From Pseudomonadota bacterium (lineage in GTDB: Bacteria; Pseudomonadota; Gammaproteobacteria; Xanthomonadales; Xanthomonadaceae): DNA of 21,427 nt. The DNA lies in assembly GCA_023444765.1 (NCBI GenBank), contig JAEXLY010000243.1:1-21427 (forward strand), read 5' to 3'. Position 1 is the stretch's first letter. Each line of letters begins with the position of its first letter. A program made the position numbers and the translations under genes. The notes beneath the pieces were generated by a model. It did not search any database. It saw only the letters and a list, made by a program, of their open reading frames with translations, and was not told the DNA's origin. Positions 1 through 9,560 of the stretch are shown here, piece by piece.

Positions 1-501
1 GCCCCACACCGTGCCGAGCAGGCCGACGAACGGAGCGGTCGCACCGACGGTGGCGAGCACGGTCAGGCCGGCTTCCAGGCCCAGCGACTCGCGGGTCACG
101 GCCTGGCGCAGCGCGCGGTCGACGAACTCGGAACGGCTCAGCGACTCAGCCAGGCGCGAACCATCATGACGCTGGTGGTGCGCTGCGGCCTGGGCGGCGT
201 CGAGCGCGACCTTGGAGAAGGGCTCGCTGCGCGGCTGCTCTTCCATGAAGCGGATAGCGTCCTGCGCGTTCGGGGTTTCCCAGAAGGTGGCGATGACGCG
301 GTCGGAGTTCTTCTTCAGGCGGATGTGCTTGAAGAAGTTGTAGATGATCCAGTAGATCGAGAGCACCGACATGAGGACCAACACGATGAACACGATCCAG
401 TTGACCAGTGTCATGTGTTCGATCAGGTTCGCGAAGCCCATCTGGGTCAGTGCTTCGGCGTTGCCTCCGGTCGATGGGGCGGCGGTGGTTTCCTGCAGCA
501 T
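1..501 (-). CDS. exbB: ExbB proton-channel subunit (MotA/TolQ/ExbB family), 3' part outside window
   Basis: Inner-membrane proton-channel subunit that, with ExbD, energises TonB for outer-membrane uptake. Reading from the ATG at 501, 167 codons stay open to the window edge. The visible protein has an N-terminal membrane segment (about residues 30-50, NWIVFIVLVLMSVLSIYWII), a cytoplasmic stretch with the family-typical basic and acidic helices, and the start of the second membrane segment, ending in LATVGATAPFVGLLGTVWG. That GATAPFxGLLGTVWG motif is diagnostic of the MotA/TolQ/ExbB family. A Shine-Dalgarno-like AAGG lies about 8 nt before the ATG. The gene follows tonB by 72 nt on the same strand, so co-transcription is likely. 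TolQ is the alternative, but the tonB neighbour favours ExbB. The C-terminal part and any exbD genes lie outside the window. Confidence 0.95.
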   Translation of the reverse strand, partial: MLQETTAAPSTGGNAEALTQMGFANLIEHMTLVNWIVFIVLVLMSVLSIYWIIYNFFKHIRLKKNSDRVIATFWETPNAQDAIRFMEEQPRSEPFSKVALDAAQAAAHHQRHDGSRLAESLSRSEFVDRALRQAVTRESLGLEAGLTVLATVGATAPFVGLLGTVWG

Positions 502-573
502 GACGCTTACCTTTTGAATGTTGTTGAAGTGTAGGAGTGGAACGATGTAACGCGGAAAACGTGTTGCGGTTGA

Positions 574-1242
574 TCAGCCGCCGAGGTTGAAGTCCACCGG
601 CACGCGCACGCGTCCGGCGGCCGGCTGGCCATTGACGATGGAGGGGTTGAACCGCCAGCGGCGGGCGGCCTGCATCGCGGCGCGGTCGAGATCGCGGTTG
701 CGGCTGGACTTCTCGACCGACACGTTGGTCACGTTGCCGTTCGCGTCCACGTCCACCACCAGGATGACGGTGCCCTCGATGCCGGCGCGCAGGGCGGACG
801 GCGGGTACTGCGGCGGATTCATCGCCCGCGAGGAGATGTCCACGCTGGCACCGATGTCAGGCGTGGCCTGCGGCGGCGCTGGCGGGGCCGGCGGCGGCGC
901 GGGCGTGTCGATCGGCGACGGCTCGTCGAACACCACCGGCGGCTCTTCCGGCGGCGGCGGCAGCGGCGACGGCTGCGGCGGCACCAGTTCCCGGATCGGC
1001 TGGGGCTTGGGCGGTTCCGGCGGCGGCGGCGGCGGCGGCGGGGGCGGCGGCGGCGGTTCGATGATCACCACGCGGGTGGCGTCGTCGTCCTGCTTCTCGG
1101 CCTTGGGCGGGGTGGCCGGGGCCAGCAGCAGCAACAGCGCCGCGGCATGGATCGCCACCACCAGGGTGAAGCCGGCGATTCGCGCCCAGTCCAGACCTTC
1201 GTCTTCGTCTTTCTTGTCGGTGGTCGGCAAGCGTTCGGTCAT
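574..1242 (-). CDS. tonB: TonB energy transducer
   Basis: Periplasm-spanning protein that carries proton-motive energy from ExbB/ExbD to TonB-dependent outer-membrane receptors. The 222-residue protein has a short charged cytoplasmic start, one uncleaved membrane anchor (about residues 20-42) that contains H32, in the position expected for the conserved TonB membrane histidine, and a long proline-rich periplasmic linker (about 45-130). The C-terminal TonB domain (about 138-222) contains QYPPSALRAGIEGTV and AARRWRFNPS. The linker includes 13 consecutive prolines (P63-P75), which should make translation depend on EF-P. No strong Shine-Dalgarno is visible before the ATG. A promoter is predicted at 1329-1357, giving an mRNA leader of about 80 nt with a hairpin at 1262-1280. 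Confidence 0.96.
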   Translation of the reverse strand: MTERLPTTDKKDEDEGLDWARIAGFTLVVAIHAAALLLLLAPATPPKAEKQDDDATRVVIIEPPPPPPPPPPPPPEPPKPQPIRELVPPQPSPLPPPPEEPPVVFDEPSPIDTPAPPPAPPAPPQATPDIGASVDISSRAMNPPQYPPSALRAGIEGTVILVVDVDANGNVTNVSVEKSSRNRDLDRAAMQAARRWRFNPSIVNGQPAAGRVRVPVDFNLGG

Positions 1243-1261
1243 GCGTTGAACTCAAGTCTGG

Positions 1262-1280
1262 CCGGGCGCCGCGCGCCCGG
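1262..1280. other. Perfect inverted repeat in the tonB leader
   Basis: CCGGGCGC-CGC-GCGCCCGG is a perfect 8-bp stem with a 3-nt loop. It lies between the predicted tonB promoter and the tonB start, so it would form in the 5' leader about 20 nt before the ATG. No T-run follows on the minus strand, so it is not a typical terminator. It could influence translation or stability of the tonB mRNA, or be a protein-binding site. Function is unknown. Confidence 0.5.
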
Positions 1281-1328
1281 GGTCAAGTCGTAACCGCTGC
1301 CGGCTTTTCGGCGACGGGAATTTCCAAG

Positions 1329-1357
1329 CTTATACCAATCCGCGAGCGCGATACCAA
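1329..1357 (-). promoter_or_regulatory. Predicted sigma70 promoter of tonB
   Basis: On the minus strand, TTGGTA (-35, 1352-1357) and TATAAG (-10, 1329-1334) are separated by exactly 17 nt. They match the consensus at 4/6 and 5/6 positions, which is notable in DNA this GC-rich. Transcription would start near 1322, about 80 nt before tonB, in the gap after the TPR gene, so tonB-exbB can be expressed on its own. I see no Fur box overlapping it. Confidence 0.6.
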
Positions 1358-1381
1358 CCGGTTTCCCGCGACACGAAGGCC

Positions 1382-2599
1382 TCAGTTGTTGCGCGCGAGG
1401 ATGCGCCGGGCCTCGTCGGGATTGCGGATGCCCTTGTCAAGTGCCGACTGGGCTGCCTGCTTGGCTTCGGCCAGCCGGCCCTCGTTGGCCAGGAGCTTGG
1501 AAAGGTTCAGGTAGGTCTCACCGGTGGGCGCCAGCGGCGCGGCCTTCTGGTAGGCGCCGATCGCCTGCTCGATCTGTTGCGGTTCGCCGAAGTAATAGGC
1601 CTGGGCGAGGGCGACGTAGGTCTGGTGGTCGGGCTTGAGGATGTTCCTGGCCAGGCCTTCGTTGATGATCTCGATGGCCTTGGCCTGGGCGTCGTCCATG
1701 CTCAGGTAGGAAGCCATCAGGTTGCGGTATTCGCGCTCCTCGGTGAGCTCGCCCCGGGCGCGCAGCGCCTCGAACACGGCAGCCGCCTTGTCGTACTGGT
1801 CGGTCTGCAGATAGGTGGCGGCGAGGTTGAGCTGGGAGCGCTTGTCGTCCGGCGTGCTGGCCGCGATCTGCTCGGCCAGGCGGGTGGCCTCGGCACCCTG
1901 GCCGGCCTCGGCGTAGGCGGCCATCAGCAGCTGCTGGTACTCGGGCCTGGCATCGGCGGAATCGACCAGCGGGCGCAGCACGGCGATCGCCTCGGGATAG
2001 CGTTCCAGCCGCAGCAGCACGTTGCCCTTCAGGGCTGCGATGGCGGGATCCTTCGCACTGGTCTCGGCCAGGAGCCGATCGATGGTCGACAGCGACTCGT
2101 CGTAGCGCTCATCCTGCGCATGCAGCTGCGCGATGACCCACATCGACTCGTAGTGGTCTTCATTGGCGAGGCCGTCGAACTGCAGGGCCTGCTGGAAATA
2201 GTTCAACGCCTTGGCGTCGTCCTGGCCGATGAGGGCAGCGCCGGCGATGCGCGCTGCCATGGACTTGTCGTATGCGTTGGACTTCTCGTCGGCGAGGATC
2301 TCGCCGGCCAGGGCCTCGGTCTTCTCGACGTCCTGCGCCTCATAGGCGTCGGACAGCTTGCCCAGCCGCGAACTACCCGCGCGCGACGGCTTCGCGTCCG
2401 GCTGTTCCCGGGTGGCGTCGGGATAGCGCGGTTCGGCCTTGCCGGCCTGGGCCCGCGCCTCGTTCTTCTTGGCGCGCTCGGCGCGACGTTCCTCGGCACG
2501 CGTCGGCGAGCCCTGCGCCAGCGCGCTGGTCGTGGCCAGCATGAGGCCGGTCGCCATCATCGCGGTCAGCAGGCGGGTAGGAAGGGTCGTCTTGGGCAT
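1382..2599 (-). CDS. Secreted tetratricopeptide-repeat protein of the tonB locus
   Basis: A 405-residue exported protein built of TPR-like helical hairpins. I chose the ATG at 2599 because AAGGTGA sits 5 nt before it; a GTG 9 nt further upstream lies inside that Shine-Dalgarno. MPKTTLPTRLLTAMMATGLM with the following TSALAQG is a Sec signal peptide with likely cleavage after ALA. A basic, disordered stretch rich in E, R and K follows (about 30-75), then repeated helix pairs to the C-terminus, including YPEAIAVLRPLVD, YDKAAAVFEALRA, QQIEQAIGAYQKAAPL and AEAKQAAQSALDKG. TPR proteins are scaffolds. The position between a peptidase gene and tonB/exbB suggests a periplasmic role linked to TonB-dependent transport, but that is inference from context. 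No catalytic motif is visible. Confidence 0.85.
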   Translation of the reverse strand: MPKTTLPTRLLTAMMATGLMLATTSALAQGSPTRAEERRAERAKKNEARAQAGKAEPRYPDATREQPDAKPSRAGSSRLGKLSDAYEAQDVEKTEALAGEILADEKSNAYDKSMAARIAGAALIGQDDAKALNYFQQALQFDGLANEDHYESMWVIAQLHAQDERYDESLSTIDRLLAETSAKDPAIAALKGNVLLRLERYPEAIAVLRPLVDSADARPEYQQLLMAAYAEAGQGAEATRLAEQIAASTPDDKRSQLNLAATYLQTDQYDKAAAVFEALRARGELTEEREYRNLMASYLSMDDAQAKAIEIINEGLARNILKPDHQTYVALAQAYYFGEPQQIEQAIGAYQKAAPLAPTGETYLNLSKLLANEGRLAEAKQAAQSALDKGIRNPDEARRILARNN

Positions 2600-2680
2600 C
2601 GGGGTCACCTTGTGTCGTGCGCCACGGGCGCAAGGGCTGTAGAGGATATCGGGAGGACGCGGCCTGATGCCGCGGTGGGC

Positions 2681-3472
2681 TCAGCCGCAGTTGGGACGGC
2701 GTCCGGCGGCGCGGGCCTGTTCCCAGGTCGGCACGAGCTGGTTGGCGCGCGCCTGCAGTTCGCCGATCCGGCTCTGCGGATCAGGGTGGGTGGACAACCA
2801 CTGCGGGGGACGGTTGCCGCCGGCGGCGATCATGTTCTGCCACAGCGCCACGGCCGCGCGTGGATCGAAACCCGCCTGCGCCATCATCCGCTGGCCGACG
2901 ACGTCGGCCTCGGTTTCCTGGGCGCGCGAACCGGGCAGCAGGAAACCCGTCTGCGCCAGGATGCTGCCGCCCTGCGTCGCGAGCTGGCCGTAGTCGCCGG
3001 CCAGCGCGCCCAGCAGCTGGACCGCGCCCGCGGCGCCCATCTGCCGGGTGATGCGTTCGTCGTGGTGGCGCTCGATCACATGGCCGATCTCGTGCGCGAC
3101 GACCGCCGCCAGCTGGTCCTGGTTCTTCGCCACGCTGAACAGGCCGGTGTTGATGCCCACCTTGCCGCCCGGCAGGGCATAGGCGTTGGGCTCCTTCTCG
3201 GAGAACACCGCGCTTTCCCAGGCCAGGCCGCGCTGCTGCGCCGGAAGCTGCCGCACCAGCGCATCGACCACGCAACGTACGTAGGCGTTCTGGCGCGCGT
3301 CGGAACTCAGCGGTCCCTTCTGTTTGGCTTCGGTGAACGCCTGCGCGCCGAGCTGGTTCAGCTGCTGCTGGGAGACCGCGCCCACGTACTGGGTGCGCCC
3401 CGTCGAGGAGGTGGTGGTGGCGCATGCCGCGAGCGACGCGACGATGACCAGCGATGCGATGGCTTTCCTCAT
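2681..3472 (-). CDS. M48-family zinc metallopeptidase lipoprotein
   Basis: Predicted outer-membrane-anchored periplasmic protease of the M48 family (LoiP/YcaL/BepA-like, quality control of envelope proteins). The 263-residue protein starts with a lipoprotein signal whose lipobox ends at C17 (SLAAC). The zinc site is complete: H127-E128-x-x-H131 in VVAHEIGHVIERHH, and the third ligand E188 in ETEADVVGQRMM. The C-terminal THPDPQSRIGEL segment is also typical. The ATG at 3472 has AGGGG about 6 nt upstream. It lies 157 nt downstream of gyrB and 81 nt upstream of the TPR gene, all on the minus strand. I cannot tell which M48 subgroup it belongs to, so no symbol is given. Confidence 0.93.
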   Translation of the reverse strand: MRKAIASLVIVASLAACATTTSSTGRTQYVGAVSQQQLNQLGAQAFTEAKQKGPLSSDARQNAYVRCVVDALVRQLPAQQRGLAWESAVFSEKEPNAYALPGGKVGINTGLFSVAKNQDQLAAVVAHEIGHVIERHHDERITRQMGAAGAVQLLGALAGDYGQLATQGGSILAQTGFLLPGSRAQETEADVVGQRMMAQAGFDPRAAVALWQNMIAAGGNRPPQWLSTHPDPQSRIGELQARANQLVPTWEQARAAGRRPNCG

Positions 3473-3629
3473 TGGGGACCCCTGCGGTTCGCCGCGAGTG
3501 TGGCGGCGTGCGTCTTAAGTTTTCGTCAACCCGACGCCGCCGGTGACGGTCGTCGGGCGAGGTACGCAGGATCCCTTGCGTGCGGTGCCTGGCGGCGGGC
3601 GCGGCGTGCGGGCGCGTCCGCGGAAGCCG

Positions 3630-6077
<2,448 letters not shown>

Positions 6078-6152
6078 TCGTACCACCGTCGGGACGCGAT
6101 GCGCGGGCGGGCCACACGGCGCGACACCTTAGTTATTGAAACGGAAGCGCGA

Positions 6153-6158
6153 ATTATA
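6153..6158 (-). promoter_or_regulatory. Perfect -10 box, predicted gyrB promoter
   Basis: The minus strand reads TATAAT in the 135-nt gap between recF and gyrB, about 75 nt before the gyrB start. This exact hexamer is rare in such GC-rich DNA. No good -35 lies 16-18 nt upstream (the best is TCGGCC or ATCGGC), so an activator or other contacts would be needed. A supercoiling-sensitive gyrB promoter is expected from the family but is not shown here. Confidence 0.45.
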
Positions 6159-6221
6159 CCGCGGCGGCGCTGTTGGCCGATGCCCGTTCGCCGGCAGCCC
6201 GACGGGGGCGGTGGCGGCGAT

Positions 6222-7313
6222 TCAGACCTGCCGGACTTGGCCGTGTTCCACGTGGAACGTGGTCGCCGGCCAGCCATCACCGGCAAACGCCGGGCCCGCT
6301 TCCGTCCCGGTGACGAAGACCTGGGCACCGCTGGCCCGCAGCCGGCGGAGCAGCCGGGCCTGGTGGTCGCGATCGAGCTCCGAGGCCAGATCGTCCAGCA
6401 GGAACACTGGCCAATGGCCCCGATGCGCGGCGAAGTCCTCAGCCTGCGCCAACAGGCAGGCGAGGGCGGTCAGCTTGGCCTGTCCGCGCGAGAGCGCTTC
6501 GCCCGCGGGACGCCGAGCGTGCAGAACCCGCCAGTCGGCGCGGTGCGGCCCGACGGAGGTGAAGCCGGTCGCCTGGTCCCGCTCGCGCGCCAGCAGCAGG
6601 GCGTCGGCGAGGCACATCTGTTCGCGCCGCCAGCCAGGCCGGTACTCGAGAATCCCCTCGCCCAGCCGAGGCGCCAGCGATCCGGAGAGTCCTTCGAAGC
6701 GCGGCTGCAGGCGTTCCACGTAGGCGCGGCGCCGCTGGTCCAGAAGCTCACCGGCGGAGGCCAGTTCCGCATCCCAGGCCTCAAGCTGGCCGCCCGGCGC
6801 CCGCTGCTTGAGCAGCGCGTTGCGCTGCTTCAGCGCCCGGGTATAGCGGCGCCAGACCGGTTGGAAGCGGTCTTCCCCATGTTCCACGTGGAACAGGCCC
6901 CAGTCCAGGTACCGGCGACGCGCCTCCGCACCCGCCGTGACCAGTGCATGGCTGCCGGGCTCGAAGGTGATCGCCGCCAGCGCGGCACACAGGTCCCCAA
7001 GCTGGTGGACCGCCTGTCCGTCCAGGCGGCCGGTCCAGCTCTGGCCACTGTGACGCAGTCCGGCGCGGTGCCGGGTCCCGCCGGGCTCGATCCACTCGGC
7101 GAAGACCTCCAGCACGTCGGCGCCGGTGCGGACCAGGCCGTCGCGCACCCGGCCGCGAAAGCTGCGCCCGTACGCGAGCAGGTGGATCGCCTCCAGCAGA
7201 CTGGTCTTGCCCGCGCCGTTGTCGCCCAGGACGAGGTTCAGCTGGGTTCCGGGAGCCAGATCCACCGGTTCCAGGTTGCGGACGCCGGAGACGGTGAGAC
7301 GCGTCAGTTGCAT
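6222..7313 (-). CDS. recF: DNA replication and repair protein RecF
   Basis: SMC-like ATPase of the RecFOR pathway that helps load RecA at single-strand gaps. The 363-residue protein is of normal length. Walker A is GDNGAGKT (30-37), the ABC signature is LSRGQ (274-278), Walker B is FLLDD (304-308) and the D-loop is SELD (311-314). YLDWGLFHVEHGED (135-148) aligns with the conserved LDWG-FH-E region of RecF, and the C-terminus ends FHVEHGQVRQV. Both FHVEHG hexapeptides are encoded by parS sites (6880-6895 and 6244-6259). It lies between dnaN and gyrB, the usual position. It ends 135 nt before the gyrB start. Confidence 0.97.
   Translation of the reverse strand: MQLTRLTVSGVRNLEPVDLAPGTQLNLVLGDNGAGKTSLLEAIHLLAYGRSFRGRVRDGLVRTGADVLEVFAEWIEPGGTRHRAGLRHSGQSWTGRLDGQAVHQLGDLCAALAAITFEPGSHALVTAGAEARRRYLDWGLFHVEHGEDRFQPVWRRYTRALKQRNALLKQRAPGGQLEAWDAELASAGELLDQRRRAYVERLQPRFEGLSGSLAPRLGEGILEYRPGWRREQMCLADALLLARERDQATGFTSVGPHRADWRVLHARRPAGEALSRGQAKLTALACLLAQAEDFAAHRGHWPVFLLDDLASELDRDHQARLLRRLRASGAQVFVTGTEAGPAFAGDGWPATTFHVEHGQVRQV
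6244..6259. promoter_or_regulatory. parS: parS site 1 (ParB loading), inside the recF 3' end
   Basis: TGTTCCACGTGGAACG matches the parS palindrome TGTTCCACGTGGAACA at 15 of 16 positions. ParB binds such sites near the origin, spreads, and directs chromosome segregation and SMC loading. The site lies in codons 353-357 of recF (F-H-V-E-H). Confidence 0.85.
6880..6895. promoter_or_regulatory. parS: parS site 2, perfect palindrome inside recF
   Basis: TGTTCCACGTGGAACA is a fully symmetrical 16-bp parS. It lies in recF codons 140-145 and is read as part of L-F-H-V-E-H, in the same phase as site 1. It is 636 bp from site 1 and 512 bp from site 3. Confidence 0.92.
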
Positions 7314-7391
7314 GGCGAACCCGGGAATCGGGGACGGGCGCGGACGGTGGGCGCCAAACGACTTCGCCCGGCCGAAGCCGGGCGAAGTGCA

Positions 7392-7407
7392 GGTTCCACG
7401 TGGAACA
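7392..7407. promoter_or_regulatory. parS: parS site 3, recF-dnaN intergenic
   Basis: GGTTCCACGTGGAACA, read on the minus strand as TGTTCCACGTGGAACC, is the form I recall for Pseudomonas parS. It lies 9 nt beyond the dnaN stop, in the 103-nt gap before recF, so unlike sites 1 and 2 it is not constrained by coding. It lies about 1.2 kb from the DnaA-box cluster. Confidence 0.9.
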
Positions 7408-7416
7408 CAACGGCCA

Positions 7417-8517
7417 TCAGAGGCGCAACGGCATCACCACGTGCCGACAACGCTCGCTCGAGGCTTCGCGGACCAGCGCCGAGGAGTTGGCATCGCGCAG
7501 TTGGAGGACCACCTGCTCGTCGCGCAGCGCCGACAGGGCATCCAGCAGGTAGTTCACGTTGAAGCCGACCGCCAGACCGTCGACCCGGGTGTCGGCCTCC
7601 ACTTCTTCCTGTGCTTCTTCCTGCTCGGGGTTGTGGGCGTTGATGCGCACCAGTCCAGGCGACATCTCGAGCCGGACCCCGCGGTACTTCTCGTTGGACA
7701 GGATCGCGGCGCGCTGCAGCGAGGCCCGCAGGGCCTCGCGATCGATCAGGACCTCGCGATCCGCGCCAATGGGGATCACCGCCTCGTAGTCCGGGAAGCG
7801 GCCGTCGATCAGCTTGCTGGTGAAGGTGACATCGTCGCGCTTGATGCGGATGTGGTTGCGGCCCATCTCCAGCACCACGGCGCGGTCGCCACCTTCAAGC
7901 AGGCGCTGCAGTTCCTGCACGCCCTTGCGCGGCACGATGATCTGGCGCTTGGTCGGCACCGCTTCTTCCAGCGCGGCCTCGCATAGCGCCAGGCGATGGC
8001 CGTCGGTGGCGACGCAGCGCAGGCGCTTGTCGGCCAGGTCGAACAGCAGGCCGTTGAGGTAGTAGCGCACGTCCTGCTGGGCCATGGCGAAGGCGGTGCG
8101 CTCGATCAGTTCCTTGAGCGCGGTTTCCGGAACGCTGACCCGCTCCGTCGCCTCGACCTCGTCCACCGACGGGAAATCGTTGGCCGGCAGGCTGGACAGG
8201 GTGAACCGGCTGCGTCCGGCCTGCACCGTGATCTTGTCGCCCGACTGGCTCAGCGTGACTTTGCTGCCGTCCGGGAGGGCCCGGACGATGTCGAACAGCT
8301 TGCGGGCCGGGATCGTGGTCTCGCCGTCCTGGGCGTCGTCGACGTTCACCCGCGACACCATCTCGACCTCGAGGTCGGTACCCGTCAGGGACAGCTGACC
8401 GCCCGACACCTGGGTCAGCAGGTTGGCCAGTACCGGCAGGGTCTGCCGTCGCTCGACGACGTTGACCACCTGGGCCAGCGGTTTCAGGAGGGCTTCGCGT
8501 TGCAGGCTGAAACGCAT
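7417..8517 (-). CDS. dnaN: DNA polymerase III beta subunit (sliding clamp)
   Basis: Ring-forming clamp that tethers DNA polymerase III and other polymerases to DNA. The 366-residue length matches the E. coli clamp. The start MRFSLQREALLKPLAQVVNV, the segment RRQTLPVLANLL, the RYYLNGLLFDL...VATDGHRLAL block and the C-terminal VVMPLRL are all characteristic. AGGA lies about 9 nt before the ATG at 8517. Upstream is the putative origin. Downstream, recF follows after 103 nt with a parS between. No clear promoter hexamers are visible in the 8518-8600 leader. Confidence 0.98.
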   Translation of the reverse strand: MRFSLQREALLKPLAQVVNVVERRQTLPVLANLLTQVSGGQLSLTGTDLEVEMVSRVNVDDAQDGETTIPARKLFDIVRALPDGSKVTLSQSGDKITVQAGRSRFTLSSLPANDFPSVDEVEATERVSVPETALKELIERTAFAMAQQDVRYYLNGLLFDLADKRLRCVATDGHRLALCEAALEEAVPTKRQIIVPRKGVQELQRLLEGGDRAVVLEMGRNHIRIKRDDVTFTSKLIDGRFPDYEAVIPIGADREVLIDREALRASLQRAAILSNEKYRGVRLEMSPGLVRINAHNPEQEEAQEEVEADTRVDGLAVGFNVNYLLDALSALRDEQVVLQLRDANSSALVREASSERCRHVVMPLRL

Positions 8518-8647
8518 GCGTTGGGTTCCTGTAGCAAGGCTTCTAAGAACGGTAAGAACTTCAAAAGCGGTGGTGCTGGGGGGCCTGCACAGCGGGAATA
8601 ACGAGCCTAACCCGTTGTTTCAGCTGGAATTTCAGGAGGACGCGCGG

Positions 8648-8656
8648 TGTGGACAA
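8648..8656 (-). promoter_or_regulatory. DnaA box 1
   Basis: The minus strand reads TTGTCCACA, one mismatch from the TTATCCACA consensus. It is identical to box 3 but in opposite orientation. Confidence 0.75.
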
Positions 8657-8681
8657 TGCCCGTGGTCCCGGTGGGGCAAGC

Positions 8682-8690
8682 TGTGGATGG
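8682..8690 (-). promoter_or_regulatory. DnaA box 2 (weak)
   Basis: The minus strand reads CCATCCACA, matching the consensus at 7 of 9 positions. With box 3 it forms a perfect 10-bp inverted repeat: AAGCTGTGGA at 8678-8687 and TCCACAGCTT at 8710-8719, 22 nt apart. Confidence 0.5.
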
Positions 8691-8706
8691 TTTGCACCCC
8701 CGAAGG

Positions 8707-8715
8707 TTGTCCACA
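8707..8715 (+). promoter_or_regulatory. DnaA box 3
   Basis: TTGTCCACA on the plus strand, 8 of 9 matches to TTATCCACA. It lies 51 nt from box 1 in inverted orientation. Confidence 0.75.
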
Positions 8716-8728
8716 GCTTGTGCGGGCG

Positions 8729-8737
8729 CTGTCCACC
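8729..8737 (+). promoter_or_regulatory. DnaA box 4 (weak)
   Basis: CTGTCCACC keeps the TGTCCAC core but has three mismatches to TTATCCACA. It is included because it lies 14 nt after box 3 in the same orientation. It would be at most a low-affinity site. Confidence 0.35.
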
Positions 8738-9560
8738 AACACACAACATGTAGTGTAGCGAAGGTTTCAGGAGGCGGGGCGGGCGGCCTCCGGCGCCGCG
8801 CCTGCGGCCGAAGACACCCGTCCGTGGACGGGAGGTCCATGACCCGAACCTCCCCTCCCGGGCCTTCCGGCCGGTGCGCCGCGTGGGCCGCAAGGCGCCC
8901 TGGACGCGACCTGCTCCGGCCGGCGGGCCGGGCGAGGGCATCGGCGGCCGCAAGACAGGTGCCACCGGGCAACCGGCGGACGGCATGGGCCGCGTGGCGT
9001 CGTGTCGCGAGTGGCCCCCGGAACCGATCCATGGCCGGGGCGCGGAGGTGGGCAGGAGCGGCCTCCTGCAGCGGCTGCAGGGCCCACTCCTGGCATGCTC
9101 CGCGACCCTCGTGTGTCGCTGCTCCGGGTTGCGTGCGCAACAGGGGATCGGCCGCCGGGCCTGCGGGTACCCGCGTGCTGCTACCGGTAGAAGGGACGGG
9201 CGCCGGCGAAACCCGTATCCCCCATGGCCACGAGCGGCCGCCCGCCGCGCTCCGCCCACGTGGCATTGGAACGGATGGCGTGGGGGCGATGACGTAGGTG
9301 TCGCTCACTGGCAGCCCGGGGCGCGCCGCCGCTGCGCCCGGCGCCCGTGGGGATCGGGCGGCCTGCCGGTGCCCGCGCCGTCATGACCTCCGCGCGAGCC
9401 GGCCGGGATTCCCGCCAGGCCGCCGGCCGTCGCCATGACATCCCCGGGCACCGGATGCGCCCACCGTTGCCTGCGTGGTGATGGCTGCTGCCGGGCCCTC
9501 ACGCGCCGCGCAGGCCGATCCTGCATCCGCAGGTCGGTCGATCCTCCGCGGCGCCGCTCC

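Noticed and set aside
2600..2608. GTG start for the TPR protein
   Set aside because: The GTG is part of the AAGGTGA Shine-Dalgarno of the ATG at 2599.
8817..8832. CCCGTCC-GT-GGACGGG dyad in the origin interval
   Set aside because: A 7-bp perfect dyad, but isolated, without T-run or known motif; noted only within the origin entry.
9256..9263. CCACGTGG core as a fourth parS
   Set aside because: The flanks (CGC...CAT) do not match GTT...AAC, so ParB is not expected to bind.
8607..9308. 233-codon open frame on the minus strand in the dnaN-dnaA gap
   Set aside because: It runs through the DnaA boxes, is Pro/Ala/Arg-rich with no domain, and has competing open frames on both strands.
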